Below, piece by piece: positions 8,804 through 17,310 of a stretch of DNA of 64,000 nt. Position numbers and translations under genes: made by a program. The stretch is from Pleurocapsa sp. PCC 7319. Lineage in GTDB: Bacteria > Cyanobacteriota > Cyanobacteriia > Cyanobacteriales > Xenococcaceae. Under the pieces are notes generated by a model that did not search any database, was not told the origin of the DNA, and saw nothing but the letters and a program-made list of their open reading frames with translations. The DNA is taken from the NCBI RefSeq assembly GCF_000332195.1, contig NZ_KB235922.1:5925322-5989321 (forward strand), written 5' to 3'. Position 1 is the first letter of the stretch; each line of letters begins with the position of its first letter.

Positions 8804-8950
8804 TATCCTTTATCAGACAAGATCTTTAAACCAGAGACTTTTTCTGATGTGGGTTGGGAAATTATTCAAAACACCAAAACGGTAGACGATCTAGTTAATC
8901 GTAACGTTCCTTCAGGCGATTGCGCCTACAAAGTTACCTTTAATCGTTAA
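8804..8950 (+). other. In-frame coding-like extension after the phosphatase stop codon
   Basis: Directly after TAA (8801-8803) the same frame stays open for 48 codons to a second TAA at 8948-8950, reading protein-like sequence such as FSDVGWEIIQNTKTVDDLVN and SGDCAYKVTFNR. No start codon or ribosome site precedes it, so it is not an independent gene. It could be the former C-terminus of the phosphatase, cut off by a nonsense change, or the relic of another gene. Confidence 0.5.
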
Positions 8951-8954
8951 AACT

Positions 8955-9293
8955 ATGACAGTACAAAAATTAAGCATCAGCGAATACGCCAGTAACATTC
9001 AAAAATATACCGAGAATGTCAGTGAAGAGGTAGTTAAAGGAATTGTCAAACATTTAGGCATTGCTTTGACCAACAGAGATGCCTCCTTAGTTTCCTGTAG
9101 CGATAAAACAGAGTTAGATCGCGTTCGAGAAAAGTTTTTGAAAAAGAAATTACAGCTTACTGCTAGCGATGCAGATTTAGATCGGGCGATTAATGAAGTC
9201 TGTACCACGATGAAAGATACCAGAAATAAGTCTCGCGTCACCTTCTACTATTTGCTGGCGGAGAAATTTGACAAACTATCTTTATTTAAATAG
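8955..9293 (+). CDS. DUF2853 family protein
   Basis: This 112-residue protein fits the small helical DUF2853 family: an N-terminal YASNIQKYTENVSEEVVKGI, a central GIALTNRDASLVSCSDKTEL, then FLKKKLQL and the highly conserved end NKSRVTFYYLLAEKFDKLSLF. Length is as expected. No catalytic residues are known for this family and its role is unknown. It ends 12 bp before the lipase gene, so the two are probably co-transcribed. Confidence 0.8.
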   Translation: MTVQKLSISEYASNIQKYTENVSEEVVKGIVKHLGIALTNRDASLVSCSDKTELDRVREKFLKKKLQLTASDADLDRAINEVCTTMKDTRNKSRVTFYYLLAEKFDKLSLFK

Positions 9294-9305
9294 GAGGAGA
9301 TAATT

Positions 9306-10202
9306 ATGACCGTTGAATCGAATTCACAAATTAATTTCGCGGAAATATTTAATCCCGATGCTCAAGGTTTCAGTGCAGCAAACATGGCTTATCTAGCGCA
9401 CTGCGCCCAAGCGATCTATAAACCTGACTCTGAATGTACTGAAGCGATCGCCAATATTGATAGCGAAATAGCCAAAAACATCAGATACTTTAACTCTCGT
9501 CAAACTGGTACAGAAGGCTTTATTACAGGAGATAACCATAAAATCATCATGGCATTTCGCGGAACTAGCGATAAAAAAGATTGGTTAACTGATGCAGCTA
9601 CTATTCAAAAATCTTGGTCTTCTGTTACCAACATTGGTAAAGTCCATAGCGGATTTTTTCAAAGCCTCAACTCGGTTTGGTCGGTGGTTATCGAACATCT
9701 TGAAGAACTACAAACCAACGAACAACCAGTCTGGATTACTGGTCATAGTTTGGGTGGGGCTTTGGCTGCGCTAGCTTATGCTACCTTAAGACTGCAAGAA
9801 CCAAAATACGAACTAGCTGGTGCTTATACCTTCGGACAGCCTCGTATTGGCGATGATGTTCTTTGTAAGAATTTCGATGCAGATTCCAAACATCGCTTTT
9901 TTCGAGTAGTAAACAACAATGATATTGTGCCTCGCGTACCCTCTAAGGTAGTCAGACAAGGTGCAAGTATCCTAACTATGGCGGCTAAAGCCATCCACGA
10001 TATCAATTCCTACGAACACATGGGAACTCAACTATATTTTGATGCTAACGGCAAACTAATCCATGATGCTACGTTTATGGATCGTTTAATTGGTCGTTTT
10101 GAAGGTTATAAAAATAATCTTTTTAATGGCAAGCTCGATTTCGACAGCATTGAAGACCACAGCATGGACGACTATAAAAACTTATGTATGTCGTTGTTGT
10201 AG
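9306..10202 (+). CDS. Class 3 lipase (fungal lipase-like alpha/beta hydrolase)
   Basis: The 298-residue protein carries GHSLGGALAALAYATL with the nucleophile Ser148, preceded by IIMAFRGTSDKKDWLTD, the usual oxyanion-hole strand of Lipase_3 proteins. NNNDIVPRVP supplies the likely acid and SYEHMGTQLYF the likely His. No signal peptide is visible. A strong ribosome site, AGGAGGAGATAATT, precedes the ATG. Substrate is unknown; family members act on triacylglycerols or other acyl esters. It ends a short same-strand run beginning with the PhoD-like gene. Confidence 0.87.
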   Translation: MTVESNSQINFAEIFNPDAQGFSAANMAYLAHCAQAIYKPDSECTEAIANIDSEIAKNIRYFNSRQTGTEGFITGDNHKIIMAFRGTSDKKDWLTDAATIQKSWSSVTNIGKVHSGFFQSLNSVWSVVIEHLEELQTNEQPVWITGHSLGGALAALAYATLRLQEPKYELAGAYTFGQPRIGDDVLCKNFDADSKHRFFRVVNNNDIVPRVPSKVVRQGASILTMAAKAIHDINSYEHMGTQLYFDANGKLIHDATFMDRLIGRFEGYKNNLFNGKLDFDSIEDHSMDDYKNLCMSLL

Positions 10203-10268
10203 ATTGAATTAAGGCGATCGCCATATTGTCCCCCTGCGTTTATCACAAGAATATCAACCCAGTAATAA

Positions 10269-10622
10269 CTATTCTCCATATTCTTGTTTCAAGTTTTCAT
10301 AATATTTTCGTTGAGCTTTTTCTACTAACTTCGGGTCTTGCCTTCGTCTAGCAATAGGTTGCGTTAGATCCGAACTTTCCACCACGCGAATTTTGATTTC
10401 ATCCCCTATTTTCAAATGACGTTTAATCCAATCTAAATGCTCGTCATCGTGTCTGGCGTGATGAAGCAAACCGCCTACCTGTAGCTCAATACTATCTAAG
10501 TTTTCATTCTTATCTCTCAAAGCATTGTGGTAACAAAGGATAAAGGAAAGTACTGAAATTTCCTCCATTCCAGCAACAATTTTTGTCTCGTCATTGATGG
10601 CTATTTCAAATGCAATACCCAT
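10269..10622 (-). CDS. Hypothetical protein, 117 residues
   Basis: I do not recognise this protein. It begins MGIAFEIAINDETKIVAGMEE, has a central HHARHDDEHLDWIKRHLKIGDEIKI segment rich in His/Asp, and a charged helical C-terminus (ARRRQDPKLVEKAQRKYYENL). The DEHLDWIKRHLKIGDEI pattern suggests a small alpha/beta domain, and the codon use is normal. It converges with the lipase gene and lies downstream of the toxin-antitoxin pair on the same strand, about 70 bp away, so it might belong to that unit. Confidence 0.55.
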   Translation of the reverse strand: MGIAFEIAINDETKIVAGMEEISVLSFILCYHNALRDKNENLDSIELQVGGLLHHARHDDEHLDWIKRHLKIGDEIKIRVVESSDLTQPIARRRQDPKLVEKAQRKYYENLKQEYGE

Positions 10623-10691
10623 ATTTTTAGCTAGTTACAGTATGGCGATCGTCCATCTTAACAAGTTTCTATTAAGAGTTAAACTTTGAAA

Positions 10692-10961
10692 TTAGAGATT
10701 ATCGTAAATTTCCTGACGATGCCCCACACGAATTATTACAATTAGCAGAACGTTATCCTCAACCGTATAGATAACTCTGTAATTGCCAACTCTAATTCTA
10801 AAATACTCGTTATTTTCCCCTTTTAATTTTTTACAACCAAAAGGTCGAGGATTTTCGGCAAGTTTTGCTATTGCCATTTTGATTCGTTGTATTTCTTTAG
10901 CAGAAATCGAGCGCAAATCTTTTTTAACACGGCGATCAAACTCGATCCGATAGCGACTCAC
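10692..10961 (-). CDS. RelE/ParE-superfamily toxin
   Basis: This 89-residue protein has the RelE-like layout: YRIEFDRRVKKDLRSI at the N-terminus, the basic FGCKKLKGENNEYFRIRVGNYRVIY core with the conserved RVGNYRVIY strand, and IIRVGHRQEIYDNL at the end. Members usually cleave mRNA on the ribosome. The start is GTG at 10961; an ATG two bases upstream is out of frame and reads straight into TGA. The start is one base from the antitoxin stop, which implies translational coupling. Confidence 0.88.
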   Translation of the reverse strand: MSRYRIEFDRRVKKDLRSISAKEIQRIKMAIAKLAENPRPFGCKKLKGENNEYFRIRVGNYRVIYTVEDNVLLIVIIRVGHRQEIYDNL

Positions 10962-10962
10962 A

Positions 10963-11226
10963 TTAGACCTCTAATTCCGAGAAAAATTCGTCAAAACTCA
11001 ATCTCTCTTGTTTTGAATCAGTCATTCGCAGTTCTGCTTCTTGAATATCGGCTCGATCTTCTGCTTGCTGTAAAAGTTTTTGAAATAATTCGTAGTCTTT
11101 AGCTGGAATCATATAAACAGGCTCTTTCCCAGAACGCTTGATCGCAATATGCTCTGAACCATAAGCTACATGATTCAGTGTATCGGCAAAATGATTTCTC
11201 GCTTTTCCAGAAGATAGGGAACGCAT
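10963..11226 (-). CDS. Phd/YefM-type antitoxin
   Basis: The 87-residue protein starts RSLSSGKARNHFADTLNHV and continues HIAIKRSGKEPVYMIPAKDYELF, the Phd/YefM DNA-binding fold; the acidic C-terminus (LSFDEFFSELEV) is the likely toxin-wrapping segment. It precedes the RelE-like toxin, and a near-perfect palindrome lies just upstream of its ATG, as expected for autoregulation by the antitoxin or the complex. Confidence 0.87.
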   Translation of the reverse strand: MRSLSSGKARNHFADTLNHVAYGSEHIAIKRSGKEPVYMIPAKDYELFQKLLQQAEDRADIQEAELRMTDSKQERLSFDEFFSELEV

Positions 11227-11238
11227 AATTTAAACTCT

Positions 11239-11260
11239 GTACTCTATGTACATAGTGTAC
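11239..11260 (-). promoter_or_regulatory. Palindromic operator of the toxin-antitoxin operon
   Basis: A 22-bp palindrome centred on CTATGTACATAG and flanked by GTAC at both ends; only one base pair is mismatched. It ends 13 bp before the antitoxin ATG, a position that suits autorepression. Confidence 0.65.
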
Positions 11261-11340
11261 CCTAATATTAATACTATCTTATCTTTACTACTAAAGCGAT
11301 CGCACCTCCGATATTAGAAAAGCGATCGCTATACTGTAGA

Positions 11341-13452
11341 TTAAATTTCAGCTATTTCAACAGTAGAAGTAACTGAAAAAGGTAAAGGAATATCAAAATT
11401 AGGTTCAATATCTAACTCCACAGTAATCGAGTCAGCTACATCACCAATACCCAAACCAGCATCAGTTACTAAAAATTCAGCTAGATCTTCAGTTATGACT
11501 TCCAAGAAGTCGCCATCAGCAGGATTATCAGCAAGATAATTCTCAATAGAATCAGCTATTTCTTCAACAGACAAAAACTCACTATCTTCAATGCCTGAAA
11601 CATAGTTGAGATCGAATGTTACATCAACCACTGCTTCACGTGCAGGAACCAGAAGATCGTTTAGCTCAAAAGAAATTGAGGTCGAAGTGGATGTATTTAA
11701 ATCGGTAGAAGTATCGAGGATGGTAAAGCTGGCTGCATTGACTTCCGAATCAATACCATATTCATCAGACTCGGATAAAGCAAAGCTAACGCTCTCTTCA
11801 CCTTCTGTTGTATTGTCGGCAATAATGTCATTAACTAAAGTAGCCTCGGTTGCGCCTTCTGCGAGGGTAACTAATGCCTGTTCGATTAAACCAGATTCTT
11901 CATTAATTATTAGTTCAAAGTCGGTAACGTTTTCACTACCATCGACAAAGTAAGTAATATCCCCAGGCAAAGGATCGGTGTCCTCGACTAAATCCAGTGC
12001 GACAGTCAAACCGCCTTCACCTACAGGTTCAGTAAGCTCAAAGTTCCATAGCAGTTGCGAACCTTCTTCTACTTCAGTTGGTTCTGCTACTACACTTATT
12101 GTTGGTAAGTCAGTGGAAGTATCCGCATCGGAAATAGTGGTGGTAATTTCATTTTGGTCGGGATTGATCGAATAGCCATTTCCTTCAGCGATCGCTGTAG
12201 TAAATACTTCTTCTCCTTCAGCTACATCATCACTGATAGCTTGAGAGACTAAGACTGCTTCGGTTTCTCCTTCGGCGATCGTGATATTAAAGCTTTCGGA
12301 TACACCCTCTTCAACAACAAACTCAAAATCGGCTATATTGCTACTGCCATCGATGTTATACTCTACGTCTCCTGGAGCGGGGTCATTATTAAAGGTAATT
12401 GGGAGAGATAAAGCTAAACCTCCTTCTGGTGCGGGTTGAGAAAGACTAATATTCCAGCTAAAGGTTTCTCCCTCGGTAACACTGACATTTTCTGGAGTAA
12501 TGCTTACTGTAGGTAAGTCAGTAGAGGTATCGGCATCAGTAAGAGTAGTAATTACATTATTCTGCGCAGGGTTAGCGCGGTAGTTTTCTCCATCAGCTAT
12601 TACGGTGGTAAAAACTTCTTCTCCTTCTTCAACATCATCTGCTACAACCTCAGAAACCAAACTAGCTTCTGTCACCCCCTCTGCAATAGTCAGATTAAAC
12701 CCAATAGAAACATCATCTTCAACTACAAATTCAAAGTCGCTAATGTTGCTGCTACCGTCGATGTTATATTCTACGTCCCCAGGTGCGGGGTCATTATTGT
12801 CGGTTACGGGAAGGAATAAAGTCAGTCCGCCTTCTGGTGCGGGTTGATTCAAACTAAAGTCCCAAGTAAAAGTATTGCCTTCTGCTGCGGTTGCTTCTTC
12901 CGTCACTAAACTAACCACAGGTAACTCAGTGATAATTGTAGTCACCTCATCTTGTTCAGAATCTGCTTGATAATCTTCGCCATCAGCAATAACAGTAGTA
13001 AAGCTTTCATCAGTTTCTGTTATGTCATCGCTTACCGCTTCGGATACTAAGGTTGCTTCTGTCGCGCCTTCGGTGATAGTCAGATTAAAGCCAACAGATA
13101 AGTCATTATTAGTTACGAATTCAAAATCTGAAATATTCTCGCTACCGTCGATGTTGTATTCCACATCCCCAGGTGCGGGGTCGTTATTAACTGTAATCGG
13201 CAGAAATAGGGATAAACCTCCTGCTGGTGCGGGTTGGTCTAAGCTAAAGTTCCAAGCAAAGGTTTCGCCTTCGGTAGCAATTAAAATTTCTGGAGTAATG
13301 CTAACTGTAGGGGAAGTCATATTGTCCTCAATAGTGGTAGTAATAGTGGTGGAATTAGGATCGGCAATGTAAGTTTCGTCTGGCAATAGACTCAGAGAAT
13401 AGGTTTCATCACCTTCGTCAAGATCGTCTGCGATCGCGGAAATACCAAACAT
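11341..13452 (-). CDS. Calx-beta-like repeat protein, copy A, main part (broken gene)
   Basis: 703 residues in one open frame. It holds the second half of a first Calx-beta-like module, then four full modules: three nearly identical ones with GDVEYNIDGS.NISDFEFV and ITEGxTEAxLVS motifs, and one diverged one with GDITYFVDGSENVTDFEL. A C-terminal domain follows, beginning TSTSISFELNDLLVP. Such acidic repeat proteins are usually extracellular and Ca-binding. The first module is cut by a TAA at 13456-13458; restoring one Glu codon (GAA) would fuse this frame with the upstream piece at 13456-13722. The ATG at 13450-13452 lies one codon after that TAA, so restart by termination-reinitiation is possible. 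Function unknown; probably a cell-surface or secreted protein. No signal peptide is visible. Confidence 0.72.
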   Translation of the reverse strand: MFGISAIADDLDEGDETYSLSLLPDETYIADPNSTTITTTIEDNMTSPTVSITPEILIATEGETFAWNFSLDQPAPAGGLSLFLPITVNNDPAPGDVEYNIDGSENISDFEFVTNNDLSVGFNLTITEGATEATLVSEAVSDDITETDESFTTVIADGEDYQADSEQDEVTTIITELPVVSLVTEEATAAEGNTFTWDFSLNQPAPEGGLTLFLPVTDNNDPAPGDVEYNIDGSSNISDFEFVVEDDVSIGFNLTIAEGVTEASLVSEVVADDVEEGEEVFTTVIADGENYRANPAQNNVITTLTDADTSTDLPTVSITPENVSVTEGETFSWNISLSQPAPEGGLALSLPITFNNDPAPGDVEYNIDGSSNIADFEFVVEEGVSESFNITIAEGETEAVLVSQAISDDVAEGEEVFTTAIAEGNGYSINPDQNEITTTISDADTSTDLPTISVVAEPTEVEEGSQLLWNFELTEPVGEGGLTVALDLVEDTDPLPGDITYFVDGSENVTDFELIINEESGLIEQALVTLAEGATEATLVNDIIADNTTEGEESVSFALSESDEYGIDSEVNAASFTILDTSTDLNTSTSTSISFELNDLLVPAREAVVDVTFDLNYVSGIEDSEFLSVEEIADSIENYLADNPADGDFLEVITEDLAEFLVTDAGLGIGDVADSITVELDIEPNFDIPLPFSVTSTVEIAEI

Positions 13453-13455
13453 TGC

Positions 13456-13722
13456 TTATGTAGCACCTTGAGTAATGGTCAAACTGGCGATATTTGTGCC
13501 GTCTGATTCAACCTGTCCGAAATCAACAATATTGCTAATCAGTTCGGGAAGAAATTCGGGATCGACCCCTTCACCATCGAGAGTGCCGATATTTAATTTG
13601 ACGGTTAAGCTTCCTGCTGGTGCGGATTCGCTGAGATGGAAAGTTAAATGCTGTGGCTGACCTCCTTCGGTAATTTGGGTGCGATCGGCAGTAAAGCTAA
13701 CTATGGGTAAATTTTCACTCAT
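13456..13722 (-). CDS. N-terminal piece of Calx-beta-like protein, copy A
   Basis: From ATG 13722 the frame reads MSENLPIVSFTADRTQITEG and ends TITQGAT before TAA. It is the first half of a Calx-beta-like module whose second half (AMFGISAIADDLDEGDETY) follows in the same frame after the stop. I chose ATG 13722 rather than the TTG at 13773 because the next conserved strand begins right after it and AAGAG lies just upstream. Alone it would be an incomplete fold. Confidence 0.6.
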   Translation of the reverse strand: MSENLPIVSFTADRTQITEGGQPQHLTFHLSESAPAGSLTVKLNIGTLDGEGVDPEFLPELISNIVDFGQVESDGTNIASLTITQGAT

Positions 13723-14224
13723 TACTCTTGATTGGTTACGAAATAGATACGCACTCGATCGCTTGCCATTCAAATAAGACAGCCATTACAAAGTTGACCC
13801 TCTTTTGCAAGCGTTGAAAACTAATTAAAATTGCTGCCGATGGCGATCGCTGCTATGAGTTTTATCAATTACAATTTGACAAGTATTATTGATAAAGATA
13901 TATCGCTAATTCTTGTAAAAGAATCTTATACTTATTTGCTCACATTTTTACCTAATAAATAATTAGTTTTGTCTGTAATTTAAACAAAAAGGTAATGTAA
14001 GAAAAGTAAGATAGTATAATCTTTAAAAGATAAATATTAATAAGTATACTAGTCTATCAAAAATCTATATTCGCAAAAAAACAGTTTAACTAGTAAACCA
14101 AAGATTAAAAATATTTGATTTTTGATCAAAACAAGTTTAATTTTTTATATTGTAAATCATAAACCTTAATCGATTTAAGACACAATAATAATTGCGATCA
14201 CGGAAACTGGAATAGGTTCATTTT
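13723..14224. other. Non-coding 5' flank of Calx-beta copy A
   Basis: A very AT-rich stretch without convincing genes, nearly identical to 17311-17815 (for example the TTTACCTAATAAATAATTAG region). It presumably holds the promoter of the Calx-beta gene. Its right end abuts the 3' end of the decayed sensor gene. Confidence 0.6.
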
Positions 14225-15032
14225 TTAGTTCCAGAATTCATCCAAATCTACTTCTTCAATCTCCTTTTGTACCTGCTGGAAGTAATTGCTTTTAGTCAGC
14301 ATAGCTACTTCCTTTTCTCGTTTGTTGTGGTCGATTTCGATCTTTAATTCCTTTAATTGCTTTCTTAATTCCGCTTCGCGACGTTTGCGATCGCTGATAT
14401 CTTGAACGATACCTTCGTAATAGAGAACCTGACCGCGATCGTCTTGAACCACGCGAGCATCGATTTGCGTCCAGATAATGCTGCCATCTTTGCAATAGCA
14501 GCGATATTCAAAGTCTTTAGCTTTACCTTCTTTGGTCATTAATCTCCTAAACTCGGCTCTTTTTTCGGGATCGACATAAACCTGTTCGCTAATATCGGTA
14601 ACACTCTCTAACAATTCTTGGGGCGAATCGTAACCGTATATCTTTGCCAGTGAGGGATTGACGCTTACGTAGTAGCCTTGGGGTGAAGATTGAAAGATAC
14701 CTTCGAGAGCATTTTCAAAAATACTGCGGTAGTTTTCTTCGGCAATTCTTAAAGCCTCTTCTGCACGCTTGCGATCGCTGATATCGAAGATTACGCCATC
14801 TAAATAAAGGCTAATTTATCCGAAGCATCAGAAATTCTCAAAATCGGACGAGTTACCCAACGAGCTGTAGCAATACCAATAACGATCGCTCCTATTAAAG
14901 CAGCCGAACACAACAATACTGTATTGCGGGTATTTTCATGTATCTGCGCCATAAAGTCTTTTTCTGGCACTACCACCACCGTCAACCAGTCTATACCTCG
15001 TCCATCATTTATCGGCACGACACGAGCATAAT
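14225..15032 (-). pseudogene. Decayed sensor gene: Cache end, TM, HAMP start, then PAS domains
   Basis: Read from right to left: RYYARVVPINDGRGIDWL and VVVVPEKDFMAQIHENTR are the end of a periplasmic Cache domain, followed by a TM helix (LLCSAALIGAIVIGIATA) and a HAMP start (RWVTRPILRISDASDKLA). The frame then breaks at about 14815 and resumes in another frame as LYLDGVIFDISDRKRAEEAL, the end of a PAS domain, then a second PAS (FQSSPQGYYVSVNPSLAKIY to YYEGIVQDISDRKRREAEL) and a C-terminal tail ending YFQQVQKEIEEV. An internal deletion with frameshift therefore joined HAMP to PAS. The 5' end is cut exactly where duplication copy B begins (15033). Confidence 0.82.
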
Positions 15033-15078
15033 AGCGATCGCACCTCCGATATTAGAAAAGCGATCGCTATACTGTAGA

Positions 15079-17040
15079 TTAAATTTCAGCTATTTCAACA
15101 GTAGAAGTAACTGAAAAAGGTAAAGGAATATCAAAATTAGGTTCAATATCTAACTCCACAGTAATCGAGTCAGCTACATCACCAATACCCAAACCAGCAT
15201 CAGTTACTAAAAATTCAGCTAGATCTTCAGTTATGACTTCCAAGAAGTCGCCATCAGCAGAATTATCAGCAAGATAATTCTCAATAGAATCAGCTATTTC
15301 GCCAACAGACAAAAACTCACTATCTTCAATGCCTGAAACATAGTTGAGATCGAATGTTACATCAACCACTGCTTCACGTGCAGGAACCAGAAGATCGTTT
15401 AGTTCAAAAGAAATTGAGGTCGAAGTGGATGTATTTAAATCGGTGGAAGTATCGAGGATGGTAAAGCTGGCTGCATTGACTTCCGAATCAATACCATATT
15501 CATCAGACTCGGATAAAGCAAAGCTAACGCTCTCTTCACCTTCTGTTGCATTGTCGGCAATAATGTCATTAACTAAAGTAGCCTCGGTTGCGCCTTCAGC
15601 CAGAGTAACTAATGCCTGTTCAATTAAACCAGATTCTTCATTAATTATTAGTTCAAAGTCGGTAACGTTTTCACTATCATCGACAAAGTAAGTAATATCC
15701 CCAGGCAAAGGATCGGTGTCCTCGACTAAATCCAGTGCGACAGTCAAACCGCCTTCACCTACAGGTTCAGTAAGCTCAAAGTTCCATAGCAGTTGCGAAC
15801 CTTCTTCTACTTCAGTTGGTTCTGCTACTACACTAATAGTTGGTAGAGTGGGTTCGATGGTTTCAGCAAATAATCTAACATTATCAAAGTCAACTAATTT
15901 GACATTATTATCAACTTCCAAACCAGAAGTTTCTGCAATGTTAACCAAGCGGATTTCTAATTCTTCTCCCAAGGAAGAGTGCATTTCAGGGGCAGTGAAG
16001 GTCACAGTAGAGGTTTCAAATACTCCTTCTGCAATACTGAGGCTGTTATTATCTTGAGCGAGAACTTCTCCACCTGCAACTAATTCTACTCGGTAGCCTG
16101 GGAAACCCGACAAATCCGCTCGAACAAAGGGATTTGGTGCGGGATTGCCAACATCAACCTGTAAGGTGTAGCGAGTATTGGCAGTCAACTGTTCGTCAAG
16201 AGTTTGACTTAAACCGACAACACCACTACCAACTTCATCGAGGATAAAGCTATAGCCAGCGTTTTTGCCATCAGGAGCGTCCTCTGAGTAAAAGTTACTG
16301 ACATTTGATATTCCTGCATCTGTAAAATTAACTGCACCAGGAGTAAGCGGAATACCTGTAAGCAAACCATTAGGATTATATGCTTTCCACCCTGGAACAG
16401 AATCTTGGGTAGGCGATTCTGTAACCGAAAGAAAGAAATTACCTGGCGACTCTTCAGGAGAGGGTAAAGCAGGAATTTCAAAACTGAAGTTTTCGATGGA
16501 GACAGCATTATCACCGAAGGAAGTATCTTCAATAGTGGTAGTTACTTCACTGTTCTCGGAATCGACTAGATAACCATCTCCTTCGGCGATCACTGTAGTA
16601 AATACTTCTTCTCCTTCAGCTACATCATCACTGATAGCTTGAGAGACTAAGACTGCTTCTGTTTCTCCTTCGGCGATCGTGATATTAAAGCTTTCGGATA
16701 CACCCTCTTCAACAACAAACTCAAAATCGGCTATATTGCTACTGCCATCGATGTTATACTCTACGTCTCCTGGGGCGGGGTCATTATTAAAGGTAATTGG
16801 GAGAGATAAAGCTAAACCTCCTTCTGGTGCGGATTGAGAAAGACTAATATTCCAGCTAAAGGTTTCTCCCTCGGTAACACTGACATTTTCTGGAGTAATG
16901 CTAACTGTAGGGGAAGTCATATTGTCCTCAATAGTGGTGGAATTAGGATCGGCAATGTAAGTTTCGTCTAGCAATAGACTCAGAGAATAGGTTTCATCAC
17001 CTTCGTCAAGATCGTCTGCGATCGCGGAAATACCAAACAT
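15079..17040 (-). CDS. Calx-beta-like repeat protein, copy B, with inserted jelly-roll-like domain (broken gene)
   Basis: 653 residues. The N-terminal 60 residues and one module (GDVEYNIDGSSNIADFEFV) match copy A, as does the C-terminal module plus end domain. Between them is a domain of about 230 residues absent from copy A: it begins VSIENFSFEIPALP, contains DSVPGWKAYNPNG, NTRYTLQVDVGNPAPNPF, and ends VKLVDFDNVRLFAE, the pattern of a galactose-binding-like or PEP-CTERM-associated beta-sandwich. As in copy A the frame starts one codon after a TAA (17044-17046) that interrupts the first module. Likely extracellular; function unknown. Confidence 0.72.
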   Translation of the reverse strand: MFGISAIADDLDEGDETYSLSLLLDETYIADPNSTTIEDNMTSPTVSITPENVSVTEGETFSWNISLSQSAPEGGLALSLPITFNNDPAPGDVEYNIDGSSNIADFEFVVEEGVSESFNITIAEGETEAVLVSQAISDDVAEGEEVFTTVIAEGDGYLVDSENSEVTTTIEDTSFGDNAVSIENFSFEIPALPSPEESPGNFFLSVTESPTQDSVPGWKAYNPNGLLTGIPLTPGAVNFTDAGISNVSNFYSEDAPDGKNAGYSFILDEVGSGVVGLSQTLDEQLTANTRYTLQVDVGNPAPNPFVRADLSGFPGYRVELVAGGEVLAQDNNSLSIAEGVFETSTVTFTAPEMHSSLGEELEIRLVNIAETSGLEVDNNVKLVDFDNVRLFAETIEPTLPTISVVAEPTEVEEGSQLLWNFELTEPVGEGGLTVALDLVEDTDPLPGDITYFVDDSENVTDFELIINEESGLIEQALVTLAEGATEATLVNDIIADNATEGEESVSFALSESDEYGIDSEVNAASFTILDTSTDLNTSTSTSISFELNDLLVPAREAVVDVTFDLNYVSGIEDSEFLSVGEIADSIENYLADNSADGDFLEVITEDLAEFLVTDAGLGIGDVADSITVELDIEPNFDIPLPFSVTSTVEIAEI

Positions 17041-17043
17041 TGC

Positions 17044-17310
17044 TTATGTAGCACCTTGAGTAATGGTCAAACTGGCGATATTTGTGCCGTCTGATTCAAC
17101 CTGTCCGAAATCAACAATATTGCTAATCAGTTCGGGAAGAAATTCGGGATCGACCCCTTCACCATCGAGAGTGCCGATATTTAATTTGACGGTTAAGCTT
17201 CCTGCTGGTGCGGATTCGCTGAGATGGAAAGTTAAATGCTGTGGCTGACCTCCTTCGGTAATTTGGGTGCGAGCGGCAGTAAAGCTAACTACGGGTAAAT
17301 TTTCACTCAT
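17044..17310 (-). CDS. N-terminal piece of Calx-beta-like protein, copy B
   Basis: Same as the piece at 13456-13722 apart from two substitutions (PVVSFTAARTQ instead of PIVSFTADRTQ). It reads MSENLP to TITQGAT and stops at the TAA shared with copy A. ATG at 17310 chosen as in copy A. Confidence 0.6.
   Translation of the reverse strand: MSENLPVVSFTAARTQITEGGQPQHLTFHLSESAPAGSLTVKLNIGTLDGEGVDPEFLPELISNIVDFGQVESDGTNIASLTITQGAT

Larger units (their letters stand above)
11295..14233. repeat. Segmental duplication, copy A (about 2.9 kb)
   Basis: Homology with 15033-17821 begins at AGCGATCGCACCTCCGATAT and ends at GGTTCATTTTTTAGTTCCA. The ends and the non-coding flank 13723-14224 are nearly identical between copies. 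The middle differs: copy A has extra Calx-beta-like modules, copy B a jelly-roll-like domain. The right end includes the last codons and stop of the sensor gene remnant at 14225. Confidence 0.9.

Noticed and set aside
11606-13372. Ser/Val-rich plus-strand frames opposite the Calx-beta genes
   Set aside because: Antisense shadows of the acidic Calx-beta repeats; repeated in both duplicate copies for the same reason.
13456-13458. Sequencing error as explanation for the TAA in the Calx-beta gene
   Set aside because: The same stop occurs independently in the second copy at 17044-17046, which differs at other bases, so a read error in both is unlikely.
16209-16532. 107-codon frame overlapping Calx-beta copy B in another frame
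   Set aside because: Lies inside the jelly-roll-like domain coding in the -1/+1 frame and has a random, hydrophobic composition.
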